The notes: generated by a model from the letters alone, not told the origin. A stretch of 26,478 nucleotides of DNA from an uncultured Christensenellaceae bacterium (GCA_910587825.1 CAJUNJ010000002.1:172585-199062); one strand, 5' to 3'. Positions 8,365-16,042 are shown, counted from the first letter of the stretch. Translations and numbers: made by a program.

Positions 8365-9060
8365 TCAATCCTCCTCGTCGCTATCGTCCGAATCATCTCC
8401 GGAAATATCCGAAAATTTACGATTGTCCTTTGCGACTTCATAATATATCTTAACTTTGTCATCGCGAACGTGAAGCATATCATCCTCGTATTCTCCGAAA
8501 TGTTTCAAAGCCTCTTTACCGACTGTGTTCTCAATTTTAACAGGCTTATCCATCTCATCCGCAAGAATGCCATCCGCATAGTATGTAAGATATATGGTTT
8601 CGTACGAATCATCGTCTTCAAATTCGTCAGGCGAGATAACAACACGGTTACTTTTTTTTGTATTCTTTTTTTCAGAAACAACTACTTCTTGTACTACGTT
8701 GTTGTCTTTTTTAGCCTCGGCATCGCTGCCCTTTGCACCAGCATAGTAGTTCGCATAATCAACCGGAGGCTGTTTTTCCTGTTTTTCTATCGAGCTTTTT
8801 AAAGCCTTTGATTTGTTTTCAGAAATTTTTTCTTCCGATTTTTTGTTGTTTTCGTTCTTCGAATTTTCAATCTCATTAAGATTCTCGCAAGTTTTTACTT
8901 CCTTGTTCTCTTCAAGTTTGGAAGAATATAAATCTTTAATTGATTGAACCTCTGCATCGATTCTCGCATCAAATTTTTTCTTTAAAAGAAAATACGAAAC
9001 TCCGCCGCCGATAGCTCCACCAACAAAAAAGCTGGCAATAATTTTAAATGTATTCTTCAT
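8365..9060 (-). CDS. single-pass membrane protein with coiled coil and acidic tail
   Basis: A 231-residue protein. A glycine-rich transmembrane helix lies at about residues 7-26 (FFVGGAIGGGVSYFLL), followed by a Lys/Glu-rich coiled coil or disordered segment to about 130, then a compact region and a strongly acidic end (DDSDDSDEED). The topology resembles YtxH-like membrane-anchored proteins. Its start overlaps the end of the 56-residue membrane protein upstream, so the two are probably co-translated. Function unknown; a membrane scaffold is possible. Confidence 0.7.
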   Translation of the reverse strand: MKNTFKIIASFFVGGAIGGGVSYFLLKKKFDARIDAEVQSIKDLYSSKLEENKEVKTCENLNEIENSKNENNKKSEEKISENKSKALKSSIEKQEKQPPVDYANYYAGAKGSDAEAKKDNNVVQEVVVSEKKNTKKSNRVVISPDEFEDDDSYETIYLTYYADGILADEMDKPVKIENTVGKEALKHFGEYEDDMLHVRDDKVKIYYEVAKDNRKFSDISGDDSDDSDEED

Positions 9061-9214
9061 TTTTTTCTTCGCTCCTTATTGTCATGATTGTTAATGCTAA
9101 TCCGCCCAATAATGCAGATGCACTTAAAAGAACTCCGCCAACAATATGACGTTTCTTTGATGTGTTCAATACATAATCTATAGAATTTAAAATATTGTCG
9201 ATGAGTTCAAACAT
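9044..9214 (-). CDS. 56-residue single-pass membrane protein
   Basis: Reads MFELIDNILN then a basic SKKRH and a hydrophobic helix GGVLLSASALLGGLAL before a charged tail. I chose the ATG at 9214 because it stands 8 bases from the GGGGG ribosome site; the ATG two codons upstream is too close. It overlaps the next gene by 17 bases in another frame, and the previous gene's stop lies just upstream. Function unknown; part of the membrane-protein run. Confidence 0.6.
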   Translation of the reverse strand: MFELIDNILNSIDYVLNTSKKRHIVGGVLLSASALLGGLALTIMTIRSEEKNEEYI

Positions 9215-9216
9215 AA

Positions 9217-9315
9217 TCATTCCCCCTTTCCCTTAAGTACTGCTAATCCGCCTACGAAGCATACGCCGGCCATCGCCGCCAACGTACACGATACAAATGC
9301 TGCGAAACCGTTCAT
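9217..9315 (-). CDS. 32-residue membrane peptide
   Basis: Begins MNGFAAFVSC with an alanine/glycine-rich helix through residue 26, ending KGKGE. An AGGGAGG ribosome site precedes the ATG by about 7 bases. Its stop overlaps the start region of the following small membrane protein. The size and helix resemble holin-like or small regulatory membrane peptides, but nothing specific can be assigned. Confidence 0.55.
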   Translation of the reverse strand: MNGFAAFVSCTLAAMAGVCFVGGLAVLKGKGE

Positions 9316-9334
9316 ATTAATCCTCCCTTTTTCG

Positions 9335-10258
9335 TTATTCTTTGTGTGCATAAGTCAAAATATCTCCGTCAACATTGAAGTCGAGCAAATATCCGTATTC
9401 AACTTCTTCACCTTCATCCTTTGTGCAAAGTTTAGTAGCTCTGAAGTCAACGTAATTATCGCCGCGTTTATTATTTTCTTTATCATAAATCCAACCGACT
9501 ACTTGTCCAGCTTTTGTCTCTTCGAAACCGAGTTCTCTGTATACTTCATTCAAATATAAGTAACCCTGAACAATAAGTTTGTCGTTCATGTATCTTTGAA
9601 TCTGACTGAGAAAGAACGTGTTATAATCATCATCCAACATGAAATTTGGATTTTTTCCGTCAAAAATTCTTGCGAAATCGCTTACGCCATCATAACCGGT
9701 TTTGAGAACATCTTTTTTTACTTTTTTATCTTTGCCGTTTTCGTCCGTAACAGTTTCAGTTACTTTATCCTTATGAATATCATAACGAAGTTCCTTATCA
9801 ACTTCACTTCCGAAACGCTCGATTACGCGATTCCTGTAATCATTAAAGCTCTTATCAACCGTAGCATAAGCCGCTGCCAAAGCCGCCGCCCTTTTCTTTA
9901 AAATATTATTCGATGCGATGATGCTTGTTAAGGACAAGCCACCGAGAATAATAGCAGGTGCATATAATCCGATAATTTTTGCGCCAGTTTTCAAATATAC
10001 ACAAGTAAGCTCTCTTCCGAGTTCTTTCTTTGTGTAGTTTTCAGAATCCGACTCTTTTTTTTTGTGGATTACTTTAATTTTTTCTTTTGCGTCATTTACA
10101 TGCTTTCCAACTTTTGTTGTCGCGACACACGCTAAAACAGCACTCACAACAACTCCTGTTACACCGCCGGCGATAAGAATTTCGGCACTGTGTTTCTTAA
10201 AGCCCAACTTGGTTTTAGCAAAAACAGTTTTGAGCTTATTTCCTACTTCCAGTTTCAT
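9335..10258 (-). CDS. DUF6353-family membrane protein, copy 1
   Basis: A 307-residue protein, the longest of three paralogues here. The N-terminal pattern KKHSAEILIAGGVTGVVVSAV near residues 20-41 is a transmembrane helix. A charged linker, a second membrane segment (IIGLYAPAIILGGLSLTSII, about 94-113), then KRAAALAAAYATVDKSFNDYR follow. The C-terminal soluble domain includes YLYLNEVYRELGF and GWIYD. The same order occurs in the genes at 11605 and 14845. The family is common in Clostridia prophages and has no known function, as far as I recall. It overlaps the DUF3310 gene by four bases. Confidence 0.78.
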   Translation of the reverse strand: MKLEVGNKLKTVFAKTKLGFKKHSAEILIAGGVTGVVVSAVLACVATTKVGKHVNDAKEKIKVIHKKKESDSENYTKKELGRELTCVYLKTGAKIIGLYAPAIILGGLSLTSIIASNNILKKRAAALAAAYATVDKSFNDYRNRVIERFGSEVDKELRYDIHKDKVTETVTDENGKDKKVKKDVLKTGYDGVSDFARIFDGKNPNFMLDDDYNTFFLSQIQRYMNDKLIVQGYLYLNEVYRELGFEETKAGQVVGWIYDKENNKRGDNYVDFRATKLCTKDEGEEVEYGYLLDFNVDGDILTYAHKE

Positions 10259-10506
10259 TTCTTTGATTTCTCCTTCTTTTCTACATGCTTAATCAAATGC
10301 TTTAAATACCATTCGATTTTCTTTAAGTCTTCAATGCCGTTTTTCTTTTTCCAACGACAAATATACTTAATAATGTTACCCGTATCGGTTGCCTCAACTC
10401 CTTCAAGTCCTTCCGTAAAAGCCTCGATAACATCGATGACTTCCATTCCCTTCTTTGATTGATAATGAGGCGGATGATTAACATAATCTATCTTTTCTTC
10501 ATCCAT
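10255..10506 (-). CDS. DUF3310 phage protein
   Basis: An 83-residue protein starting MDEEKIDYVNHPPHYQ, with GMEVIDVIEAF and TGNIIKYICRWKKKNGIEDLKK. These are the hallmarks of DUF3310 (sometimes called SaV-like or nucleotide-kinase-like) in phages. I start at the ATG at 10506, where the NHPPHY domain begins and an AAAGGA site lies upstream; the longer frame would add unrelated residues from the overlapping gene. A TTATATT heptamer directly abuts this ATG. Role unknown; the family is common in replication modules. Confidence 0.82.
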   Translation of the reverse strand: MDEEKIDYVNHPPHYQSKKGMEVIDVIEAFTEGLEGVEATDTGNIIKYICRWKKKNGIEDLKKIEWYLKHLIKHVEKKEKSKK

Positions 10507-10519
10507 AAATATAAATCCT

Positions 10520-11152
10520 TTAATTTTTAAGTTGTCTAGGCGACGGTAACTCAATGAGCCATCCGTTTCTTACTGCGCGTGTACGCATTCCGTTCATATC
10601 TGTCCAACCGTAATAATTATCAGTGAATTGTCCGGATACACCAACCAAATCATAATAATCACTTACAGTTACAACACCGTATTCCGACATCAAGTCTTGT
10701 ATTTGATCAAGAACCGATTCGGCATCACCGCGATTGTCGAGAATAAATTCTCTAACTTCATACCCGTATGTAGCATTTACGCGAGTGGGCGTTTTGTAAC
10801 CAGTTTCGCGTTCATAATATTTCTGATAAGATATCTTTGAACCGCCACTTGATGAACTACGAGAATGTCTCGACTCCCCGTATAAAATCATATCAATTCC
10901 TGTCGTAACGATATCAGATATGGCTTTTTTTAACGAAGGAATAAGTACACCGCCAATAATATAAGATTTAACATTCTTTGAATCCTCAGATACAAGAGAA
11001 TCTTTAAGCTTTTCAAGTCCGCTTTTTTTACGAACTTTAGCATCTCCGCTAATAACCTTTTCAACTTTCTTATCGGGAATTGCTTTTTGTTCGAATTCTT
11101 TTCGTGATCTGTCAGAATTCGATTTGAAAGTTAATCCTGTTTCTTCGTTCAT
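10520..11152 (-). CDS. conserved prophage protein sharing a C-terminal module with DUF6353
   Basis: A 210-residue protein. The N-terminal 60 residues are charged. Then comes KSYIIGGVLIPSLKKAI, an amphipathic or membrane-associated helix with DIVTTGIDMILYG, a serine-rich linker and a C-terminal domain with VTVSDYYDLVGVSGQ and YYGWTD. That last block aligns by eye with SLNDYYDLIGL...LGW in the DUF6353 copy at 11605 and SINDFYECL...VGW at 14845, suggesting a shared domain. Similar proteins occur in gut Clostridia prophages (memory). Function unknown. Ribosome site AAAGGAG. Confidence 0.72.
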   Translation of the reverse strand: MNEETGLTFKSNSDRSRKEFEQKAIPDKKVEKVISGDAKVRKKSGLEKLKDSLVSEDSKNVKSYIIGGVLIPSLKKAISDIVTTGIDMILYGESRHSRSSSSGGSKISYQKYYERETGYKTPTRVNATYGYEVREFILDNRGDAESVLDQIQDLMSEYGVVTVSDYYDLVGVSGQFTDNYYGWTDMNGMRTRAVRNGWLIELPSPRQLKN

Positions 11153-11188
11153 CCTTATCTCCTTTCTATTTTCTTTAAAAAATAAAAA

Positions 11189-11220
11189 AGAGAAAGCACT
11201 ATGTTTTTAGTGCTCCCTCT
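11189..11220 (-). terminator. strong intrinsic terminator
   Basis: On the minus strand a stem around AGCACTA/TAGTGCT, extended by GAG/CTC, is followed by TTTTTTATTTTTT. It lies just after the stop of the 102-residue membrane protein gene and before the 210-residue gene, splitting the leftward operon. Confidence 0.82.
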
Positions 11221-11226
11221 TTTAAG

Positions 11227-11535
11227 TTACTTCACTTCTTTTTCTTTTGAATCCTCTTCATCATCCTCATCAGGGAATAAATTCGGAATCTCATGGTCGA
11301 GTTCATCGTCGAAATCGAACACCCGCTCAGGTGCATTCAACATCGCTTTCTTCGAAGCTCTCTTTGCTTTAATCTTCTTGATTACAGGTTTAATAACGAA
11401 CTTGGTGGCGATAAAGCCAACAACTCCGACAACCCCTGCAACGCCGAGGATTACGGCTCCCTTCTTCAATCCAGCGTGAGTTGCTACACTCATAGCTTCC
11501 GTTCCTTCAACAACAGTTTCGATTTTGTTTTCCAT
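11227..11535 (-). CDS. 102-residue membrane protein with basic and acidic segments
   Basis: A glycine/valine-rich transmembrane helix (GAVILGVAGVVGVVGFIA, residues about 25-43) is followed by a lysine-rich stretch (KPVIKKIKAKRASKK) and a very acidic tail (FPDEDDEEDSKEKEVK). It may be cytoplasmic-side anchored. Ribosome site AAGGAG before the ATG. The 27-bp box at 11570-11596 lies upstream and a terminator follows, so this may be its own transcription unit. Confidence 0.68.
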   Translation of the reverse strand: MENKIETVVEGTEAMSVATHAGLKKGAVILGVAGVVGVVGFIATKFVIKPVIKKIKAKRASKKAMLNAPERVFDFDDELDHEIPNLFPDEDDEEDSKEKEVK

Positions 11536-11569
11536 CTTTGTTTCTCCTTATAAAATAATTTTTATTGGT

Positions 11570-11596
11570 TTCATAATAGGGTCTGTTTTTTTCGCG
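11570..11596 (-). promoter_or_regulatory. 27-bp conserved box, copy 5
   Basis: Minus-strand CGCGAAAAAAACA, six variable bases, then TATTATGAA, 34 bases before the start of the 102-residue membrane protein gene. It aligns without gaps to boxes at 13086, 18454, 20172 and 20452. Likely an element-specific promoter or operator. Confidence 0.6.
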
Positions 11597-11604
11597 AATA
11601 TCAC

Positions 11605-12369
11605 TTATTCGTAGTTGTACTTCGGTCTTACTCTGAAATCTACAACCAAACAAGGAACTCCGACATCCGCCATCTGTGTACTGAATTCCAATTCCACAAG
11701 AGAATTGTTTGCGTTCCATCCGAGCTTGTCCCCAACAGGAATACTCGCAAGCCCGATTAAATCGTAATAGTCATTAAGTGAAACACACATATCGCTAATC
11801 ATTGTATGGTTCAATTCGTTGACGGCTTTTCTTAATTTTTCGATATCGGACTTAAAATATCTACCTGATAATCCGTCATAACAAAGTGTGTCACCATTAC
11901 TTGTGATGATTACTTCGCTTTTTGACGCAGGATTTCTGGCAATTTGTTCTTTTGCAACCTCATCTCTTACCTGCTGTTCTTTTTTCTCTCCGATGGTTTC
12001 TATAACCTTTTCTTGATACAGCTTCAAAGCAGATTCGGAAAGGGAATATGCAGTAGCCAAAGCCGCATTGCGTTTATGATTTATGTTACTTGCCGCAATA
12101 ATACACCCAACAGACAGGGTCGTTATTACCGCACTCGGAATATAACATTTGAATGCTGCTTTAAACACTTCTATAGGTTTAAGCTCTTCTTTATTCAATT
12201 CCTTCTTTTTTTCTTGTATAAGTGTCATTGCTTTAGGAGTAGACTTAACTGCCATAACAGTTGAAGATATCATTCCAGATATACCTGCCCCTATAAGAAT
12301 TTCAGGACTATACGACTGTATCTTTTTTGCAATGCCATTAAAGAAATATCTTACTTTTTCATTCTTCAT
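11605..12369 (-). CDS. DUF6353-family membrane protein, copy 2
   Basis: A 254-residue paralogue of the genes at 9335 and 14845. The N-terminus carries SPEILIGAGISGMISSTVMAV (about residues 19-39). A charged KEELKPIEVFKAAFKC and a second hydrophobic segment (IPSAVITTLSVGCIIAA) follow. Then come NHKRNAALATAYSLSESALK and a soluble domain with SLNDYYDLIGLASIPVGDKLGW, ending CLVVDFRVRPKY. Function unknown. Its ATG overlaps the stop of the upstream 120-residue gene. Three family members on one element suggest duplication followed by divergence. Confidence 0.8.
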   Translation of the reverse strand: MKNEKVRYFFNGIAKKIQSYSPEILIGAGISGMISSTVMAVKSTPKAMTLIQEKKKELNKEELKPIEVFKAAFKCYIPSAVITTLSVGCIIAASNINHKRNAALATAYSLSESALKLYQEKVIETIGEKKEQQVRDEVAKEQIARNPASKSEVIITSNGDTLCYDGLSGRYFKSDIEKLRKAVNELNHTMISDMCVSLNDYYDLIGLASIPVGDKLGWNANNSLVELEFSTQMADVGVPCLVVDFRVRPKYNYE

Positions 12370-12721
12370 CCAGTCTAATTACCTCTTCTTCAAATAATCC
12401 GGTATTCTTTAAATATACTTTAAATTGGATAGCTGCGTGTTTAGCGACGTCAAATCCCCAATTGTATCTTAAACTTAAAAAATACTCCATTTTAGATACG
12501 AACTCGTCAAATATCTCGAATACGCCTTTTTTTCTTCGTCCAGAAATATGTTCCGGAACAAACGTAAGATCGCTATACTCATAAAGTATCACGAGCAACT
12601 CTTCGAATGCCCAACGAATATAAGATCTTTCTCTAAGACGAGAAGCTAACAAATAGTAGTTATCAAATCCTAAATCGTTTTCAAGATGTTTGCGAATCAA
12701 TCCAATTGTTACATCGTGCAT
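12359..12721 (-). CDS. hypothetical 120-residue protein
   Basis: A soluble, mostly helical protein with aromatic-rich segments (RSYIRWAFEELLVILYEYSD near 31, then ISGRRKKGVFEIFDEFVSKM near 59). It overlaps the neighbours on both sides by a few bases, typical of co-translated early phage genes. I recall similar proteins in gut Clostridia prophages but no function. Confidence 0.65.
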   Translation of the reverse strand: MHDVTIGLIRKHLENDLGFDNYYLLASRLRERSYIRWAFEELLVILYEYSDLTFVPEHISGRRKKGVFEIFDEFVSKMEYFLSLRYNWGFDVAKHAAIQFKVYLKNTGLFEEEVIRLDEE

Positions 12722-12840
12722 AACATTTTAGCAGCCTCTTCTTTCGAGGCGATGAACAGAATATAAACGGCTTTCTCTTTTTGTGTAAGCGGTAAGCCAG
12801 CTTTTGCTTTATTAGCAATTACTTTCCATTCTTCTTTCAT
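12709..12840 (-). CDS. 43-residue small protein
   Basis: Reads MKEEWKVIANKAKAGLPLTQ and continues KEKAVYILFIASKEEAAK. It has a good ribosome site (AAGGAG) and a stop overlapping the start of the next gene. The pattern GLPLTxxEKAxYxLFxAxxEEA looks like a small phage protein family. Probably real; role unknown. Confidence 0.6.
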   Translation of the reverse strand: MKEEWKVIANKAKAGLPLTQKEKAVYILFIASKEEAAKMLCTM

Positions 12841-12873
12841 TCTTATTTCTCCTTTTTAGAATATAAAGAAAAA

Positions 12874-12899
12874 GAAGAGCCGTTGTTAGCGACCCTTCT
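12874..12899 (-). terminator. intrinsic terminator
   Basis: GAAGGGTC pairs with GGCTCTTC (some G-T pairs), followed by TTTTTCTTTATATTC. It lies between the 48-residue membrane gene and the 43-residue gene and runs straight into a TTATATT heptamer and the next ribosome site. Confidence 0.7.
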
Positions 12900-12908
12900 T
12901 CCTTTACT

Positions 12909-13055
12909 TTAAACGTTCTTCGTGACAGCTTTCTCGACTTCCTTCACAACCAACTGCTCCAGCTTCTTGTCCTGAACGAAACCCGATACAAGCGTAACGC
13001 CAATACCGAGAACCGTGGTAACAATGCTAAGAACCTTGATAAGTTTAGTAGACAT
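12909..13055 (-). CDS. 48-residue membrane protein
   Basis: Starts MSTKLIKVLSIVTTVLGIGV, a single transmembrane helix, followed by an amphipathic Lys/Glu/Val helix (KKLEQLVVKEVEKAV). Strong ribosome site AAAAAGGAGG. It is preceded by the 27-bp box at 13086 and followed by a terminator, so it may be expressed on its own. The helix-plus-amphipathic layout suggests a peripheral membrane anchor. Function unknown. Confidence 0.65.
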   Translation of the reverse strand: MSTKLIKVLSIVTTVLGIGVTLVSGFVQDKKLEQLVVKEVEKAVTKNV

Positions 13056-13085
13056 TATTGCTAATCCTCCTTTTTAGTTTATTGT

Positions 13086-13111
13086 TTCATAATAGCGTTT
13101 GTTTTTTTCGC
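13086..13111 (-). promoter_or_regulatory. 27-bp conserved box, copy 4
   Basis: Minus-strand GCGAAAAAAACA, six variable bases, then TATTATGAA, ending 30 bases before the 48-residue membrane gene. It also contains a 9-bp inverted repeat (ATAATAGCG with CGCTATTAT) spanning the end of thyX, so it could double as a terminator-like hairpin. Confidence 0.6.
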
Positions 13112-13116
13112 TATTA

Positions 13117-13761
13117 TCAAAAAGGTGTTACTTCATTTACCACATCATCAAATATGATGGGAATATACTTTTGCATTTCGAACAGCGCTTTGAATGCAAC
13201 TTCTCTCATCTGCGGATGAGCAGCTTTACTGCAACGTAATTTAAAGAAATGACGCCATTCTCTTAAATTAGCAGTCATCATAACTTCTGTCTTTAAACTA
13301 TTCGGAAGTACTGCACGAGCCTCCTGAGGTTTACATCCAAAGTCGAGCATATCGAAATATGAATTTTCTGCTTTCTCGCAGCTCTCTTTCCAATCAGAAT
13401 ATCCTTTTGTTCCTTCGACCAGATAACAAGGTTTAATGACTGCAATCTCACATCCGAAATCTTCTTTATTGTAGTTGCAATATCTCGTTGATTCCTGACA
13501 ATATGACGCCAAACAATGGCGAACAATCTCGTGAGATACTCCTCTATCGCATACGAATTTTACAGTTATCGAGTAATGTTCGAGAACCGCTTCATGTCCG
13601 CGTTCGATAATTTTTTGAATAAAGGAAATATAACTATCGTCCGTAATCTTTCCTTCTGATTTATAACAAACTCTTCCGCACTTTTCAATGTGTTTGCAAA
13701 TATCGATTCCGCTAATCGAATTATGAGTTATAATCTCCGCACTCGGCTCAATAATCCTCAT
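13117..13761 (-). CDS. thyX: flavin-dependent thymidylate synthase ThyX, with a variant motif
   Basis: A 214-residue ThyX, normal length. It would make dTMP from dUMP using FAD, NADPH and methylenetetrahydrofolate, supplying thymidylate for element replication. HEAVLEHYSITVKF near residue 55 and SxRY near 91 are typical, as are the C-terminal LREWRHFFKLR and AHPQMRE segments. The signature RHRxxS reads RHCLAS here: the third residue, normally arginine, is cysteine (codon TGT, one base from CGT). This may reduce flavin or dUMP handling or be a lineage variant. The start overlaps the preceding gene end. Confidence 0.88.
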   Translation of the reverse strand: MRIIEPSAEIITHNSISGIDICKHIEKCGRVCYKSEGKITDDSYISFIQKIIERGHEAVLEHYSITVKFVCDRGVSHEIVRHCLASYCQESTRYCNYNKEDFGCEIAVIKPCYLVEGTKGYSDWKESCEKAENSYFDMLDFGCKPQEARAVLPNSLKTEVMMTANLREWRHFFKLRCSKAAHPQMREVAFKALFEMQKYIPIIFDDVVNEVTPF

Positions 13762-13984
13762 CCTGCTTTAAATCTCCTTTCGTTACTATTTCTATCAAAT
13801 ATTCGTTCATTTTCTTACACGCCTCCTCTTCATCGCAAGCTATAAAATACTTGCTCCTAACCAAATTCGTTTTAGGTGAACGATATATAAGTGACCAAAC
13901 AGTTGAACTATGTTGCTGCAAATATGGTAAAATTACTGTTCCCATTTCTCTTATCTGCTGGTCTATTGCGCTAAATACACCCAC
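13748..13984 (-). CDS. hypothetical 78-residue protein
   Basis: Starts at GTG, 10 bases after an AAAGGAG site; the first ATG inside lacks one. The C-terminal part (YFIACDEEEACKKMNEYLIEIV) looks like a small alpha/beta domain. It overlaps thyX by 14 bases. No family recognised. Confidence 0.6.
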   Translation of the reverse strand: MGVFSAIDQQIREMGTVILPYLQQHSSTVWSLIYRSPKTNLVRSKYFIACDEEEACKKMNEYLIEIVTKGDLKQDEDY

Positions 13985-14019
13985 TGGTATAATTCTCCTT
14001 TCTTGAATATAAAGAGAAA

Positions 14020-14040
14020 GAAGAGCCTTTACGACCCTTC
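14020..14040 (-). terminator. terminator hairpin with the stop codon in its loop
   Basis: GAAGGGTC-GTAA-AGGCTCTTC, followed by TTTCTCTTTATATTC, on the minus strand. The TAA in the loop is the stop codon of the 67-residue gene (14029-14232). The stem uses its last two sense codons. Confidence 0.65.
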
Positions 14041-14232
14041 CTTCTCATTTTCTTTTGCGTTTTTGTGTTCGTTCTTTCCGTCTTCTTTAGTCATATCTAT
14101 ACCGAATATAATTCCGTAATTGCCGAGCTTTTTTCTAACACGACAACATACGATTTCGGTTGCTAAATTAATAATAGCATTGACGCCGAATACGGTAAGA
14201 ACACCCAAAGCAAATGCACGCTTATTACTCAT
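14029..14232 (-). CDS. 67-residue membrane protein
   Basis: One transmembrane helix near the N-terminus (FALGVLTVFGVNAIINLATEIV, interrupted by CC) is followed by a soluble Lys/Glu/Asn-rich tail ending KEGS. Ribosome site AAAGAGGT. The stop codon sits in the loop of the terminator hairpin. Function unknown. Confidence 0.62.
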   Translation of the reverse strand: MSNKRAFALGVLTVFGVNAIINLATEIVCCRVRKKLGNYGIIFGIDMTKEDGKNEHKNAKENEKEGS

Positions 14233-14246
14233 ATTCTTTACCTCTT

Positions 14247-14633
14247 TTATGAATTTTTAATAATTTCATAGTGACAAATATCCTCGGCAACCGTAATAAT
14301 TTCGATAACTGCCGGTGTCATTTTTTGTCCTGCTCTAAAACTTAAAAACGGCTTGTCCTCCCAAGTTGAGGGATCGAAGCCGCATAGTCTTAAATATCTT
14401 TTAATTTTTTGGAAGTCGAGTTCTTTTTCCAAATATTTTCTATATAGAAATAAGAACGACTCACCGTAATTCTTTTGAAAGAATTTTGCCATTTTTTGGT
14501 CTTGTGTCTTTGATAAAATATATAAAGTAGCAACCGGTTGAATGTCGTGGTTTTGAACTACACAAATATCAATCGGTATCAGTGACTCAGGCAGTGGGTT
14601 ATTATATGATTTTAAATAAGGAACGATTATCAT
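14247..14633 (-). CDS. hypothetical protein, about 128 residues
   Basis: I start at the ATG at 14633, which overlaps the upstream stop as ATGA and begins MIIVPYLKSY; the longer frame runs 46 bases back into the upstream gene. The middle is aromatic and basic (FLFLYRKYLEKELDFQKIKRYL) and the end reads VIEIITVAEDICHYEI. Soluble, mixed alpha/beta by eye; no family recognised. Confidence 0.6.
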   Translation of the reverse strand: MIIVPYLKSYNNPLPESLIPIDICVVQNHDIQPVATLYILSKTQDQKMAKFFQKNYGESFLFLYRKYLEKELDFQKIKRYLRLCGFDPSTWEDKPFLSFRAGQKMTPAVIEIITVAEDICHYEIIKNS

Positions 14634-14845
14634 CCGAACACCGAGAATATCTTCATAATAGAAGTAGGCTTCCAACCCTTTAACGGTATTTTATTCATTT
14701 GTGTTGAACATCCTGACTCGAACCAATATAACCCGTCTGCCCTTTTGAACTTTCTATTAGGTTTCGTGAAAGAAATAACAGTTGTGTTCTTATCTTTTAC
14801 AACCATAAAAGTTCTTTTTAAAATATCAAGTATTGTAATTTTCAT
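14630..14845 (-). CDS. hypothetical 71-residue protein
   Basis: A small, beta-rich basic protein (MKITILDILKRTFMVVKDKN, later FTKPNRKFKRADGLYWFE). Coupled to both neighbours (TAATG upstream, ATGA downstream). It lies between the third DUF6353 copy and an unknown gene. No recognised domain. Confidence 0.58.
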   Translation of the reverse strand: MKITILDILKRTFMVVKDKNTTVISFTKPNRKFKRADGLYWFESGCSTQMNKIPLKGWKPTSIMKIFSVFG

Positions 14846-15567
14846 TAGTAATCCTCATATCCTTCTATTGGATCAACATCAAAATTTACGATAAAATATT
14901 GCTCCCCTTCACAAGTAATTACAGGAACAGTGTGAACATCAATCCAAGGAATAAGTCCTTCTTCACTCATTTCCCAAGATGACCACCCAACAGCATCTCC
15001 CGAAACTATTTTTTCGATATTTAAGCATTCATAAAAATCATTAATTGAGACATTGCCATTGAAAGAAAATAATCTATTTAAATTGTAAACGGCAAGTATG
15101 AAATCTTCCATCGGCATCGAGAAATATCTTTTAGAATGTTCATCATAAAATAATTCAGAACCTTCTGGAATTTTCCCTTCCGGGAATTTTTCCGATGCAA
15201 TATTGGAAATTACTTCCAAATCAGCATCTTCGCCGTGCAATTCCTTTAATTTATCACGATACTCTTTATATGAGCTACTGAGAAGAGCGTAGGCACTTGC
15301 GATGCTTGCCTGCTGAACTTTGTTAAACAAATTAGCAGATATAATGCAAGCGATAGTAGCCATTCCAGAAAGAACAGTCGGAATATAAATAGGAGCTGCT
15401 ACTTTAATTTTTTCTTTCTTTGTTTCGGCTTTTTTTTCGTTTATTGCTTTAACTGCATCATATGTAGCCATCCCCGAAAGAACCGCAGTACTCACTACCC
15501 CGAGTGAGGAAACAATAGAAAGAATTGTGTTCATGTGTTTTTTGCAAAATATAGTTAATTTATTCAT
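14845..15567 (-). CDS. DUF6353-family membrane protein, copy 3
   Basis: A 240-residue paralogue of the genes at 9335 and 11605. I start at the ATG at 15567 (MNKLTIFCKKH), 6 bases after AAAGGAG; the longer frame includes the ribosome site itself. Hydrophobic segments lie near residues 17-36 (IVSSLGVVSTAVLSGMATYD) and 58-80. Then come ASIASAYALLSSSYKEYRDKL and a soluble domain with SINDFYECL and VGWSSW, ending YFIVNFDVDP. It overlaps the two-helix membrane protein upstream by 8 bases. Function unknown. Confidence 0.78.
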   Translation of the reverse strand: MNKLTIFCKKHMNTILSIVSSLGVVSTAVLSGMATYDAVKAINEKKAETKKEKIKVAAPIYIPTVLSGMATIACIISANLFNKVQQASIASAYALLSSSYKEYRDKLKELHGEDADLEVISNIASEKFPEGKIPEGSELFYDEHSKRYFSMPMEDFILAVYNLNRLFSFNGNVSINDFYECLNIEKIVSGDAVGWSSWEMSEEGLIPWIDVHTVPVITCEGEQYFIVNFDVDPIEGYEDY

Positions 15568-16042
15568 GATGTTCTCCTTTCTTAATTTCTTCACATTTAT
15601 TATCTAAAGTTTGAAATATGTATTCTAATGAAAAATGACAAGCTTCTGGGTTGAATTCTTTTTTCATTTCATCTCTAAATTCTTCGGAGACTTCAAATCG
15701 TACCTGACGAATTTTATTATCAAAGTTTATTTCAAATTGTGCCGCATCTGTGTCTTTTTCCTCGGTCAAAGCTTTTATTTTGTAGTTATTATCTCTTATT
15801 TCGAAAGCTATTAATATAACTCTCATCGAAATCATTATCAACACAATCATAGATGAGATGGTTCCAACGATTTGACCCAATAGCATATCGAATAATAACC
15901 AAGTTGTTAGAATCCAAGCGACCAATATGAGGCCGAGTAATATTTGAATTCCTATTTGCATTCTCAAAATGCTGTTTGTATTTTGTATAGTCTTTATTTT
16001 TAATTCTTGCTGTTGCTTAATAAATGCACTTAGATCCTTCAT
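15560..16042 (-). CDS. two-helix membrane protein with coiled-coil ends
   Basis: About 160 residues. I start at the ATG at 16042 (MKDLSAFIKQQQ), 7 bases from GGAG; the ATG two codons earlier is too close. A helical N-terminus is followed by two transmembrane segments (IGIQILLGLILVAWILTTWL near 30-50, then IVGTISSMIVLIMISMRVIL near 58-77) and a charged C-terminal domain. Both ends probably face the cytoplasm. Co-translated with DUF6353 copy 3, a possible partner. Function unknown. Confidence 0.65.
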   Translation of the reverse strand: MKDLSAFIKQQQELKIKTIQNTNSILRMQIGIQILLGLILVAWILTTWLLFDMLLGQIVGTISSMIVLIMISMRVILIAFEIRDNNYKIKALTEEKDTDAAQFEINFDNKIRQVRFEVSEEFRDEMKKEFNPEACHFSLEYIFQTLDNKCEEIKKGEHHE

